From JAXLYE01 sp046351595 (lineage in GTDB: Bacteria; Myxococcota_A; Polyangia; Palsa-1104; JAEUJZ01), in contig JAXLYE010000003.1 in the NCBI GenBank assembly GCA_046351595.1, positions 1 to 64,000 on the forward strand: a stretch of 64,000 nt of DNA, written 5' to 3'. The notes below the pieces were generated by a model, which did not search any database, was not told where the DNA came from, and saw only the letters and a list, made by a program, of their open reading frames with translations. Positions 49,389 through 57,678 of the stretch are shown one piece after another. The position numbers were made by a program, and so were the translations under genes. Positions within the stretch are counted from its first letter, which is position 1; the number at the start of each line of letters is the position of its first letter.

Positions 49389-50800
49389 GGCTGCGCAGCC
49401 GCCTGGCGCTCGCCCTCGCGCTGCTCGCGAGCGTCGCCGTCGCGCTGGCCTTCGCGGTGACGCTGACCGCCTTCCGCCACGCCCAGGAGCGGCAGCTCGA
49501 CCTGGCGCTCCTGGTCCGCGCCCAGCACCGCGCCGATCTCATCGCGCGCCTGGGCGAGCACGCGCTGCACCTCGACGTCGCGCCGGCGCACGGGCCCGGC
49601 GATCTCGACTACCTGATCCAGTACAGCGCCGTGTACCGCATCGACGGCAGCGTCGTCGAGGCCACGCCCAACCTCGGGCTGCCGCCGCCGACGCTCGGCG
49701 AGCTGGGCATGGACCCGACGCAGGCGGTGCCGCAGCAGGGCCTGGAGTTCGTGCGCCGCGGTCAGGTGCTGCGCGCGGTGCTGGTGCGCGTCGACTTCGT
49801 GTCCGGCCCGGGGCAGCGGCTGCTGCTCCTGGCGGCGCCGCGCGGGGACGTCGACGCCGACGTGGCGCACCTGGTGCGGCTGATGCTGCTGGTGCTGCTC
49901 GCCCTTTGCGCGGCGACGCTCGGCGCCGGCTGGCTGCTCGGCCGCTACCTGGCGCGCGACATAGAGGGCATCGCCACCGTCACCCGCCGCGTCAGCGAGG
50001 GCGAGCTCGGCGCGCGCGTGCAGTCTCTGAGCACGATGGGCGCGCAGGAGACGCGGGCCCTGGCGCGCGATCTCAACCAGATGATCGACCGCATCACCAG
50101 CCTGTTCGAGGCCAACCGCCGCTTCATCTCGCACGCCGCGCACGAGCTGCGGTCGCCGCTGGCGGCGCTGCGCGGTGAGCTCGAGCTGGCGCTGCGGCGG
50201 CCGCGCGAGGGCGAGGGCTACCGCGCCGCGATCGCGACCGCGCTCGACGACACGAACCGCCTGGTCAGCCTGGCCGAGGATCTGCTGCTGCTGGCGCGGC
50301 TGGAGGGAGCGCCGGGCGGCGAGCGGGCGCAGGGCCGGCCGGTGCCGCTCATCGACCTCATCGAGGACGCGGCGCGCATGGCCGGCGTCAACCTGGGCGA
50401 CGGGCCGCCCGCTGGCGGCGACACGGCGCCGCGGGTCGTCGTCTCGGCCGCGGACGCCCAGGTGATCGGCACGCGCTCGGATCTGCAGCGCATGCTGCGC
50501 AACCTGCTCGACAACGCGCTGGCGCACGCGCCGGCCGGCACGCAGGTCAAGGTGCGGGCCGACGTCGTCGACGGCCAGGCCCGCATCACGGTGTGCGACG
50601 AGGGGCCCGGCGTGCCGGCGGAGCTGCGCGAGCGCATCTTCGAGCCCTTCTTCCGCGGCGAGGCCGAGCGCGAGCGCTCGGGCGCGGGCCTCGGTCTGTC
50701 CATCGCCCGCGAGATCGCGCGACGGCACGGCGGCGATCTGCTGCTCGTCCCCGGCGAGCGCGGCGCCTGCTTCGCCGCGACGCTGCCGCTGGCCCGCTGA
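49385..50800 (+). CDS. Sensor histidine kinase
   Basis: A 471-residue membrane kinase. The first transmembrane helix is at about residues 7-29 and the second at about 164-187, enclosing a periplasmic sensor of about 135 residues. HAMP follows (RYLARDIEGIATVTRRVSEGEL). The H box FISHAAHELRSPLAALRGELELAL places the phospho-histidine at 253. N box LRNLLDNALAHAP, G1 VCDEGPGVP, F box IFEPFFRG and G2 GAGLGLSIAREIARRHGG are present. It pairs with the preceding response regulator by a 4-bp gene overlap. The sensor domain has no recognised fold. Confidence 0.96.
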   Translation: MRLRSRLALALALLASVAVALAFAVTLTAFRHAQERQLDLALLVRAQHRADLIARLGEHALHLDVAPAHGPGDLDYLIQYSAVYRIDGSVVEATPNLGLPPPTLGELGMDPTQAVPQQGLEFVRRGQVLRAVLVRVDFVSGPGQRLLLLAAPRGDVDADVAHLVRLMLLVLLALCAATLGAGWLLGRYLARDIEGIATVTRRVSEGELGARVQSLSTMGAQETRALARDLNQMIDRITSLFEANRRFISHAAHELRSPLAALRGELELALRRPREGEGYRAAIATALDDTNRLVSLAEDLLLLARLEGAPGGERAQGRPVPLIDLIEDAARMAGVNLGDGPPAGGDTAPRVVVSAADAQVIGTRSDLQRMLRNLLDNALAHAPAGTQVKVRADVVDGQARITVCDEGPGVPAELRERIFEPFFRGEAERERSGAGLGLSIAREIARRHGGDLLLVPGERGACFAATLPLAR

Positions 50801-50913
50801 CGACGACGACGACGACGACGATGGCGACGACGCCGCCGCCACGTGCCGCCGCCCGGCCCCTCGCCGACGCCGATGTAGCCACGGACCCCGGGCCTCCTGT
50901 ATCGTCTTTTGTC

Positions 50914-51753
50914 ATGTCGACAGTGGACTTCGACTTTCAGCGCTACGTGGCCCGCCGCAAGGGCGCCCGCGCCGCGCAGGTTCGAGAGGGCGCCGCCTAC
51001 GCCTACCCCGGGGACGTGAAGCTCCTGCGCACGCTCGACCGGCTGCGCCCGGTGCAGCTCGCGCTCGAGGAGGCGGTGCGCCTGTGGAAGAGCGTCGCGC
51101 GCGCCGAGCTCCTGGCCCCGGCGATCAAGGCCGTGCCGCCGCGCTTCGAGACGGTCGCCCAGGCCGCCCGCCGCTGCGCCGAGATCCTGCACATCGACGT
51201 GCCGCAGGTCTACGTCGTGCCCCACCCGAGCGGCGTGCTGACGCTCGGCACCGACGAAGAGACGTACATCGTGCTGGCGCAGGGCCTGCTCGATGCGCTC
51301 AGCGGCGACGAGCTGCTCGACGTCATCGGCCGCGAGTGCGGGCGCATCCAGAACGGCCACGTGCCCTTCCGCACCGCGCTGCACTACCTGACCCACAACG
51401 CCGCGACCGTCACCCGCTGGGCCGTGCGCCCGGCGACGCTGACGCTTGCGGCCTGGTCGCGCCGCGCCGACGTCACCGCGGATCGCGCGGGCCTTTTGTG
51501 CTGCCGCAGCCTCGACGTCTCTTTGTGCGCGATGCAGAAGGCGTTCCCGACGCAGGATCCGCGCGACCAGCAGCGCCGGCAGCGCGCGCTCGGCCGCTTC
51601 TCGGGCTCGCTGTACTACCGCACCGTGGTCGGCGCCGGCCCCGGCAGCCCCGACGAGGGCGAGAGCGCCGAGGACTGCGACGCCGCGGTCGCCCTGATCC
51701 TCGACGACCGAGAGCCCGGCGAGGCCCGCGACGGCGGGCGCAGCGCCGACTGA
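50914..51753 (+). CDS. M48 peptidase-like protein lacking the zinc-binding residues (pseudopeptidase)
   Basis: A 279-residue protein from ATG 50914. The sequence PHPSGVLTLGTDEETYIVLAQGLLDALSGDELLDVIGRECGRIQNGHVPF follows the M48 fold closely, but the HExxH motif reads R140-E-C-G-R144, so both zinc histidines are arginines. The third ligand position, normally E in ExxAD, is Asp186 (RADVTADRAGLL). Proteolysis by the usual mechanism should be impossible. No transmembrane helix is obvious. It is 44 bp upstream of the first dynamin-like gene on the same strand, suggesting an operon. Preceding DNA (50801-50820) has a GAC microsatellite. Confidence 0.85.
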   Translation: MSTVDFDFQRYVARRKGARAAQVREGAAYAYPGDVKLLRTLDRLRPVQLALEEAVRLWKSVARAELLAPAIKAVPPRFETVAQAARRCAEILHIDVPQVYVVPHPSGVLTLGTDEETYIVLAQGLLDALSGDELLDVIGRECGRIQNGHVPFRTALHYLTHNAATVTRWAVRPATLTLAAWSRRADVTADRAGLLCCRSLDVSLCAMQKAFPTQDPRDQQRRQRALGRFSGSLYYRTVVGAGPGSPDEGESAEDCDAAVALILDDREPGEARDGGRSAD

Positions 51754-51797
51754 GCCGCCACCCTTTTCGAGCCGACGCGACGCAAAAAGGAACCAAC

Positions 51798-53612
51798 ATG
51801 AGCGCGCTCACCGCCGAGCACAGAGAGCTCAAGGAACAACTCATCGCCGCGCTGCGCGACCTGGCGCAGATCGCCGACGACACCGGCATGCACACGCTGG
51901 TCTCGGACCTGCTCCTCACGCGCATCCCGAAGCTCGAGGAGGAGCGCTTCGTCCTCGTCGTCCTCGGCGAGTTCAACCACGGCAAGTCGACGTTCGTCAA
52001 CGCGCTGCTCGGCGCGCCCATCCTGCCGGCCGGCATCACGCCGACGACCGCCACCATCAACCACCTGGTCTTCTCCGAGCGCCCGACCGCCAAGGCCATC
52101 CTGCACGACGAAACCGTGCGCGCCATCGACCTGCGCACCACCGCCACACCCGGAGGCAGCGACAGCGGCCCGCCGCGCACCGACGGCGCCAAGAGCGCGC
52201 TCGCCGACTGGGTGACGATCGAGGGCAGCAAGGCCGAGAAGGTCCGCTACGTCGAGGTCGGGTGGCCGGCCGAGATCCTGCGCGAGCGCGTGACGCTCGT
52301 CGACACCCCGGGCGTCAACGACATCAACGAGGCGCGCGCCGAGATCACGTACAACTACATCCCGCGGGCCGACGCGGTGCTGTTCCTGCTCGACGGTGCG
52401 CAGGTGCTCAAGCAGTCCGAGCGCGCGTTCCTGGAGCAGCGCATCCTGCGCCGCAGCCGCGACAAGCTGATCTTCATCATCGGCAAGGCCGACCTGCTCT
52501 CGCCCGAGGAGCTCGCCGAGACCGAGCGCTACGTGCGCAGCAACCTGGTGCCGCTGCTCGAGGGCGAGCCCGCGGTCTTCGCGGTCTCGGCGAAGCAGGC
52601 CCTCGCCGGCCAGCCCGAGCAGAGCGGCATCCCCGCGCTGCGCGCCTTCCTGGCGCAGTACCTCGCCGAGCAGCGCGGCCGCGTGCTGCTCGACAACGCC
52701 AGCTCGGACGGGCAGCGGCTGCTCTCGTACCTGCGCCAGAACCTCGGCATCAAGCGCCGCTCGCTGCACCTGTCGCTCGAGGAGCTGGAGGCGCGCATCG
52801 CCCGCGTCCAGAAGGAGCTCTCGGGCAAGCAGCAGACGATGCGCCAGATCCAGTCGAAGATCACCGCCGACAGCGAGGCGATCAAGGCGCGCATCCGCCT
52901 CGACCTCGAGGAGTTCGTCGCCGCCTTCTGCGCCGCGCTGCCCGAGGAGATCGAGAAGGCCGACGCGCAGGACGTGCGAAAGTACCTGCAGCTGTTCCTG
53001 CAGGACACGTTCAAGGCGTGGGCCGAGCAGGAGGGCGAGCGTGCCTCGGCGCAGCTCGAGAAGCTGGCCGAGGAGATCATCCAGATCACCAACGAGAACG
53101 TGCAGCAGGCCATGGGCACGCTGGCGGCCGAGCTCGGGCCCGCGGACACGCGCGTCGAGCTGCAGGTCGACACGCTCAAGTACGACGTCGGCATCTTCGC
53201 GCTCGGCGCGCTCGGCACCGGCATCTTCCTGTTCGTCAACACCTTCGTCGGTGGCGCGCTGACGCTGGCCGCGCCGATCATCGCGGTGCTGGTGCACAGC
53301 CGCCTGGAGGGCCAGATCAAGGCGCAGGCCAAGCAGCAGGCGCCCGAGGCGGTGCGCAGCGCCGCCGCCGCCATCGGCCCGCGCTTCCAGCAGATCGTCG
53401 ACGAGTTCGCGGCGCGCCTGGGCGACTTCGTCACCGCCGCCGGGCAGGCGCTGCACCGCGGCATCTCCGAGATGCTCGACCGCGCGCTCGCCGAGCGCCG
53501 CGCCCACGGCCAGGACGTGCAGGCGCGCGAGCGCGAGATCGAGCGCCAGCTCGCCGAGCTCGCGCAGATCGAAGACCGCCTGGAGCGGGTGCGGCAGCGC
53601 CTGTGGACGTGA
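51798..53612 (+). CDS. Bacterial dynamin-like GTPase
   Basis: A 604-residue large GTPase from ATG 51798 (AAAAAGGA upstream). P-loop GEFNHGKST (57-65), switch threonines in GITPTTATIN, DTPGVND and IGKADLL as the G4 position. After the GTPase come long heptad-rich helices (about 310-470), then a hydrophobic paddle-like pair (VGIFALGALGTGIFLFVNTF, GGALTLAAPIIAVLVHS; about 475-515) and a final coiled coil (EREIERQLAELAQIEDRLERVRQRL). This is the layout of membrane-binding bacterial dynamin-like proteins that fuse or stabilise membranes. It is followed 42 bp later by a second dynamin-like gene, as in known two-component dynamins. Confidence 0.93.
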   Translation: MSALTAEHRELKEQLIAALRDLAQIADDTGMHTLVSDLLLTRIPKLEEERFVLVVLGEFNHGKSTFVNALLGAPILPAGITPTTATINHLVFSERPTAKAILHDETVRAIDLRTTATPGGSDSGPPRTDGAKSALADWVTIEGSKAEKVRYVEVGWPAEILRERVTLVDTPGVNDINEARAEITYNYIPRADAVLFLLDGAQVLKQSERAFLEQRILRRSRDKLIFIIGKADLLSPEELAETERYVRSNLVPLLEGEPAVFAVSAKQALAGQPEQSGIPALRAFLAQYLAEQRGRVLLDNASSDGQRLLSYLRQNLGIKRRSLHLSLEELEARIARVQKELSGKQQTMRQIQSKITADSEAIKARIRLDLEEFVAAFCAALPEEIEKADAQDVRKYLQLFLQDTFKAWAEQEGERASAQLEKLAEEIIQITNENVQQAMGTLAAELGPADTRVELQVDTLKYDVGIFALGALGTGIFLFVNTFVGGALTLAAPIIAVLVHSRLEGQIKAQAKQQAPEAVRSAAAAIGPRFQQIVDEFAARLGDFVTAAGQALHRGISEMLDRALAERRAHGQDVQAREREIERQLAELAQIEDRLERVRQRLWT

Positions 53613-53654
53613 CCGCGCCGGCACACATGATTTAGACCGGAGTCGGAGGCAGCC

Positions 53655-56600
53655 GTGGGCCTGTTCGATCGCATCAGCAACCTGGTCGGTCGTCAGCTCG
53701 ATGACCTGATCGACGACATCGCCGACGACGCGCGCGGGCACGTCGAGCTCGGCGCGGCGCTGCTCGAGCGCGGCGACTACGACACCGCGATCCGCGAGCT
53801 CAAGCAGGCCATCGCCAAGCGGCGCGACCATGCGCGCGCGCACCTGTTGCTCGGGCAGGCGTACGCGCGGCGCGGCCAGCCCGGAGATCAGGAGCTGGCG
53901 CACAAGACGCTCAAGGACGCGCTGGCCGCGCGCGAGGGCTACGCCGAGGCGCACATCGCGCTCGGGGACGTGCTGCGCCGCGGCGGCGAGCTCGTAGCGG
54001 CGACCGAGAGCTACCGCCTGGCGCTGCCGCTCATCGACGACGGCATGCTGCGCGCCGATGTCGAGCGGGCGCTAGGCTCGGTGTACCTGTCGCTCGGTCA
54101 GATCGACAAGGCGGTGCGCGAGCTGCGCAAGGCCGCGGCGCAGAACCCCGAGGATGCGGTCGCGCAGGGGCTGCTCGGGCAGGCGCTGGTCAAGAGCGCG
54201 CAGCGCCGCGGCGAGCCGCAGGGCGGGCCGACCTTCGAGGCGGCGCGGCAGTGCCTGGGGCGCGCGGCCAAGGCCGACAAGCCCGATCCCGAGGTGCTCG
54301 CGGCGCTCGGCGCGCTCCTGCTCTCGGCGGATCAGCTGGTCGATGCGGAGAAGGCGCTTCTGCGGGCGCTGCGCGAGGAGCCGGAGCTCGTGCCGGCGCT
54401 GCTCGCGCTCGGGCAGCTGCGCCTTCTGCAGGGCGACAGCGCCTCGGCGTACGAGCAGGGCCTGCGCGCCTACGCGGCGGCGACGCGCACGGACAAGGAC
54501 AAGGACAAGGACAAGGACAAGGACAAGGACAAGGACAAGGGCGCGGCGGATCCGCTGGTGCTCGCCGAGGTGCACGCGCTGCTCGGGCGCAGCCACAGAA
54601 AGAGCGGCGCGCCGGAGCGGGCGCTGGCCGCGCTCGAAGAGGCGCTGCGCCTTGTGCCCGAGGACGCGCCGCAGCGGCGGGCGCTGCTCGACGAGGCGCT
54701 GCACCTGGCGCTGTCGAGCGAGCGCTTCGCCGACGCGGCACGGCTGGCCCAGAGCCCGCTTGTCGCCGAGAGCGCGGACGGGCTGGCGGCGCAGGCGCGC
54801 GCCCCCGAGCGCTCGCCGGCCGAGGCCGAGGCGCTGCTGCAGCGGGCGCTGCTCGTCGCGGATACCGTCGAGGTGCGGCTCGGCCTGGCCGCGCTCGAGC
54901 TGCGCAAGGAGAACACGGCGGGAGCGGCGGCGCAGCTGCGGCGGGCGGCGGCGCTGACCACTCGCGCCGACGACCAGCGCGCCCGCACCCGGCTGCAGGC
55001 GCTGTACGAGAGCGAGCGCGCGCTCTTACCCAAAGACTTATACGGGCTGCTCACGCGCGCGCACCAGCACTTCGCCAAGAACGCCGAGCTGTCGGCCTGG
55101 CTCACCGAGGCGGGGCAGCTCGTCGAGACGCTGGATCGGCCGCTGCTCATCACGGTGATGGGCGAGTTCAACTCGGGCAAGTCGACCTTCGTCAACGCGC
55201 TGCTCGGCGAAGAGGTCGCGCCGATGGGCATCACGCCGACGACCGCGACCATCAACGTCGTCAAGTACGGCCGCGAGCGCGGCGGCCGCGTCGTCTACCG
55301 CGACGGCGAGAGCCGGATGGTGCCGTGGGCGAAGGTGCCGGCGCTGCTCAAGGGCCTGGACCCGGCCGAGGCGATGCGCATCCGCGTCGTTGAGGTGCTG
55401 TACCCGCTCGACGTGCTCAGCCGCGTCAACGTCGTCGACACGCCCGGCCTCAACTCGATCCAGCCCGAGCACGAGGCCACGGCGCGCGAGTTCATCGCCC
55501 AGGCCGACGCCGTGATCTGGCTGTTTACCGTCGACCAGGCGGGCAAGGCGACCGAGCTCGAGGCGCTGCAGAAGATCCGCGAGGCGGGCAAGCAGATCCT
55601 CGGGGTGCTAAACAAGATCGACCGGCTGCCGGCGATGACCGAGCTGCCGCAGTGGCTGCGCCCGCGCGCGGCGCCGGAAGCGCCCGAGGCCCCCGCGGCG
55701 GGCGGCGAGGCGACGGCAGCGCCCGAAGCGGCGCCCGAAGCAGCGCCCGATCCGCTGGCCGCGATCCTCGAGCACCTCAACGACCCGCAGACCGGCCTGC
55801 GCGAGCTGCTTGAGGTGATCGTGCCGTTCTCGGGGCGCGAGGCGCTGCGCGGGCGCAAGGAGCGCGACGAGGCGCGGCTCGTGCGCGCCAACCTGCCGGC
55901 GCTCGAGCAGGCGCTGGAGGAGCGCTTCTTCGCGCGCTCGCAGGCCATCAAGAACGCGGCCGCGCGCACGCGCCTGCTCGCGCTCATCGACAAGGCGCGC
56001 GCCCACACCGAGCCGCTGCTCGGCGAGAGCCAGCGCGAGGCGCTGGAGCAGGCGCTGCGCCTGGGGCAGGCCGACGCGCTGTTGTTCCAGCGCGACGTCA
56101 TCCCGACCGAGCGCCGCCGCCTCATCGCCGATGCGGACGAGGGCCACCAGGTGGCCGCGCGCGAGACGCTCGACTTCGTGCGGCCGCGGCGCTGGCCCTT
56201 CGGCGCCAACGAGGCCGAGCCCGCGGACCGCGACTTCCTCATCGCGCTGCTCGAAGAGAAGCTGCAGGTGCTGGTCAGCCGCTCGCGCGCCCGCGTGGTC
56301 GCGGCGCTGGGCCTTGCGGGCGACGAGGACGCCGACCTCCTGCGGCTGCTCGACGAGCAGGTCTACGGCCGCTACCTGGCGTTCTCGCGCGGCTACCTGC
56401 GCGGCGGCAAGGTCGAGGACTTCTTCCTGCGCGTGCTGCCCAAGCTCGAGCTCACCGAGGCCGCGATCGGCCGCGCCCTGGAGCGCGACGCGCCGACCGC
56501 GATCGACATCCTGGAGGCCGAGCTCCTGTCGCCGCTGCGCGCGTTCGGCGAGCAGCGCTACGCGCGCCTCTTGTCGCGGCTCACCCGCAAGCTGGCGCAG

Positions 56601-56687
56601 GCCGAGCTGCGCCGCCTCGATCTCGACGAGCGCGTGCTGTTCCCGCTGACCGCGCTGCGCGAGGCGCTGCAGGCGATGGAGAAGTAG
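53655..56687 (+). CDS. TPR-dynamin fusion GTPase
   Basis: A 1010-residue protein starting with GTG at 53655 after GGAGGCAGCC. Residues about 30-460 are tetratricopeptide repeats (AIRELKQAIAKRRDHARAHLLLGQAY and others), interrupted near 280 by eight Asp-Lys pairs. Residues about 500-720 are a dynamin-type GTPase: GEFNSGKST, GITPTTATIN, DTPGLNS and LNKIDRLP. An insert of alanine/glutamate/proline (APEAPEAPAAGGEAT) follows G4. The C-terminal 250 residues are helical (LFQRDVIPTERRRLIADADEG), without a clear transmembrane pair. It probably partners the preceding dynamin, the TPR part providing a docking surface. Fusion of TPRs to a dynamin-type GTPase is unusual. Confidence 0.92.
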   Translation: MGLFDRISNLVGRQLDDLIDDIADDARGHVELGAALLERGDYDTAIRELKQAIAKRRDHARAHLLLGQAYARRGQPGDQELAHKTLKDALAAREGYAEAHIALGDVLRRGGELVAATESYRLALPLIDDGMLRADVERALGSVYLSLGQIDKAVRELRKAAAQNPEDAVAQGLLGQALVKSAQRRGEPQGGPTFEAARQCLGRAAKADKPDPEVLAALGALLLSADQLVDAEKALLRALREEPELVPALLALGQLRLLQGDSASAYEQGLRAYAAATRTDKDKDKDKDKDKDKDKGAADPLVLAEVHALLGRSHRKSGAPERALAALEEALRLVPEDAPQRRALLDEALHLALSSERFADAARLAQSPLVAESADGLAAQARAPERSPAEAEALLQRALLVADTVEVRLGLAALELRKENTAGAAAQLRRAAALTTRADDQRARTRLQALYESERALLPKDLYGLLTRAHQHFAKNAELSAWLTEAGQLVETLDRPLLITVMGEFNSGKSTFVNALLGEEVAPMGITPTTATINVVKYGRERGGRVVYRDGESRMVPWAKVPALLKGLDPAEAMRIRVVEVLYPLDVLSRVNVVDTPGLNSIQPEHEATAREFIAQADAVIWLFTVDQAGKATELEALQKIREAGKQILGVLNKIDRLPAMTELPQWLRPRAAPEAPEAPAAGGEATAAPEAAPEAAPDPLAAILEHLNDPQTGLRELLEVIVPFSGREALRGRKERDEARLVRANLPALEQALEERFFARSQAIKNAAARTRLLALIDKARAHTEPLLGESQREALEQALRLGQADALLFQRDVIPTERRRLIADADEGHQVAARETLDFVRPRRWPFGANEAEPADRDFLIALLEEKLQVLVSRSRARVVAALGLAGDEDADLLRLLDEQVYGRYLAFSRGYLRGGKVEDFFLRVLPKLELTEAAIGRALERDAPTAIDILEAELLSPLRAFGEQRYARLLSRLTRKLAQAELRRLDLDERVLFPLTALREALQAMEK
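54492..54539 (+). repeat. Hexanucleotide repeat GACAAG, eight copies
   Basis: Eight exact GACAAG units encode alternating Asp-Lys residues between TPR units of the TPR-dynamin protein. Being six bases long, slippage would change the linker by two residues per unit without breaking the frame. Confidence 0.95.
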
Positions 56688-56771
56688 GCCGCGCCCTGCG
56701 CGCGGCCGTACCGCGCGGCAACCATCGCGCGCGACCGCGCAACCGGGCGGCGCGAGCGCCGATAATCGGGC

Positions 56772-57551
56772 GTGACCCCTGCCCTTTTTGTGCGTGCGGC
56801 CTCGCGCCTCGGCGCGGCGATCGCGGACACCCTGTGGCCGCGCAGCTGCGGCGCCTGCGGCGAGCGCCTCGACCCGGGGCCGCCGCCGCTGTGCGGGCTG
56901 TGCGCGGACTGCGCGTCGTCGCTCGCGCCGCATCGGACCGGACCGGCGTGCCGGCGCTGCGCGGCGCCGCTCGATCTTGCGGGGCAGCGCTGCCCCGACT
57001 GTCGCCACCTGCCGCCGGCGCTGCGCGGGGTGCGCGCCGCCTTCCGCTACGAGGGCGCGCTCGTCGACGCCGTGCTGCGGCTCAAGCACCAGGGGTGCAC
57101 CGACGGAGCGGGCCTGCTCGGCGCGGCGCTGGCGCCGCTCGTGCGCGAGCTCCAGCGGGGCTGTGACCCGGCACCGCTGCTCGTGCCGGTGCCGCTGCAT
57201 GCGCGGCGGCTGGCCGAGCGCGGCTACAACCAGGCGACCCTGCTCGCGGCCGCCGCGCGCGCGACGCTGCCCAGGCCCCTGCGGCCGGCGCTCGACCTGT
57301 CGCTGCTCGTGCGCACACGCGAGGGCCTGGCGGGCCGCACCGGCTCGGCCCAGGCCCGCCGGCAGAGCGCGCGGCAGGCGTTCACGGTCCCGCCGCGCGC
57401 CGCGCCCCGCCTCGCCGGCCGCCGCGTGCTCGTTCTGGACGACGTCGTGACCACCTGTGCCACGGTCGCGGCGTGCGCCGAGGCGCTGCACGCGGCCGGC
57501 GCCGCCGAGGTCTACGCGGTGGCCCTGCTGCGCGCCCGGCTCGGGCCGTGA
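56772..57551 (+). CDS. ComF-family phosphoribosyltransferase-like protein
   Basis: A 259-residue protein beginning with GTG. N-terminal zinc cysteines appear as CGACGERLD...LCGLCADC and CRRCAAPLD...CPDC. GVRAAFRYEGALVDAVLRLKHQG and LVPVPLHARRLAERGYNQATLLA are family hallmarks, and the PRPP loop is VLVLDDVVTTCATV. ComF proteins take part in DNA uptake or in nucleotide salvage, depending on the organism. No other competence genes are near. It follows the dynamin pair by 84 bp. Confidence 0.92.
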   Translation: MTPALFVRAASRLGAAIADTLWPRSCGACGERLDPGPPPLCGLCADCASSLAPHRTGPACRRCAAPLDLAGQRCPDCRHLPPALRGVRAAFRYEGALVDAVLRLKHQGCTDGAGLLGAALAPLVRELQRGCDPAPLLVPVPLHARRLAERGYNQATLLAAAARATLPRPLRPALDLSLLVRTREGLAGRTGSAQARRQSARQAFTVPPRAAPRLAGRRVLVLDDVVTTCATVAACAEALHAAGAAEVYAVALLRARLGP

Positions 57552-57678
57552 GCCGCATCGCGGGCGCCGCGCCACGTGCTGTCAGCCCGCCGCGCTCAGG
57601 CTGTCCCTGAGGAAACGCCGGCCCGCCGCGCGGCGGCGCCACCCGGAGCGGGCGCTATGCTGCGAGTATTGAGGCCCC

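Noticed and set aside
50914..51753. Active M48 metalloprotease (HtpX/OMA1 type)
   Set aside because: The HExxH motif is RECGR and the third ligand is aspartate; no alternative HExxH occurs in the protein.
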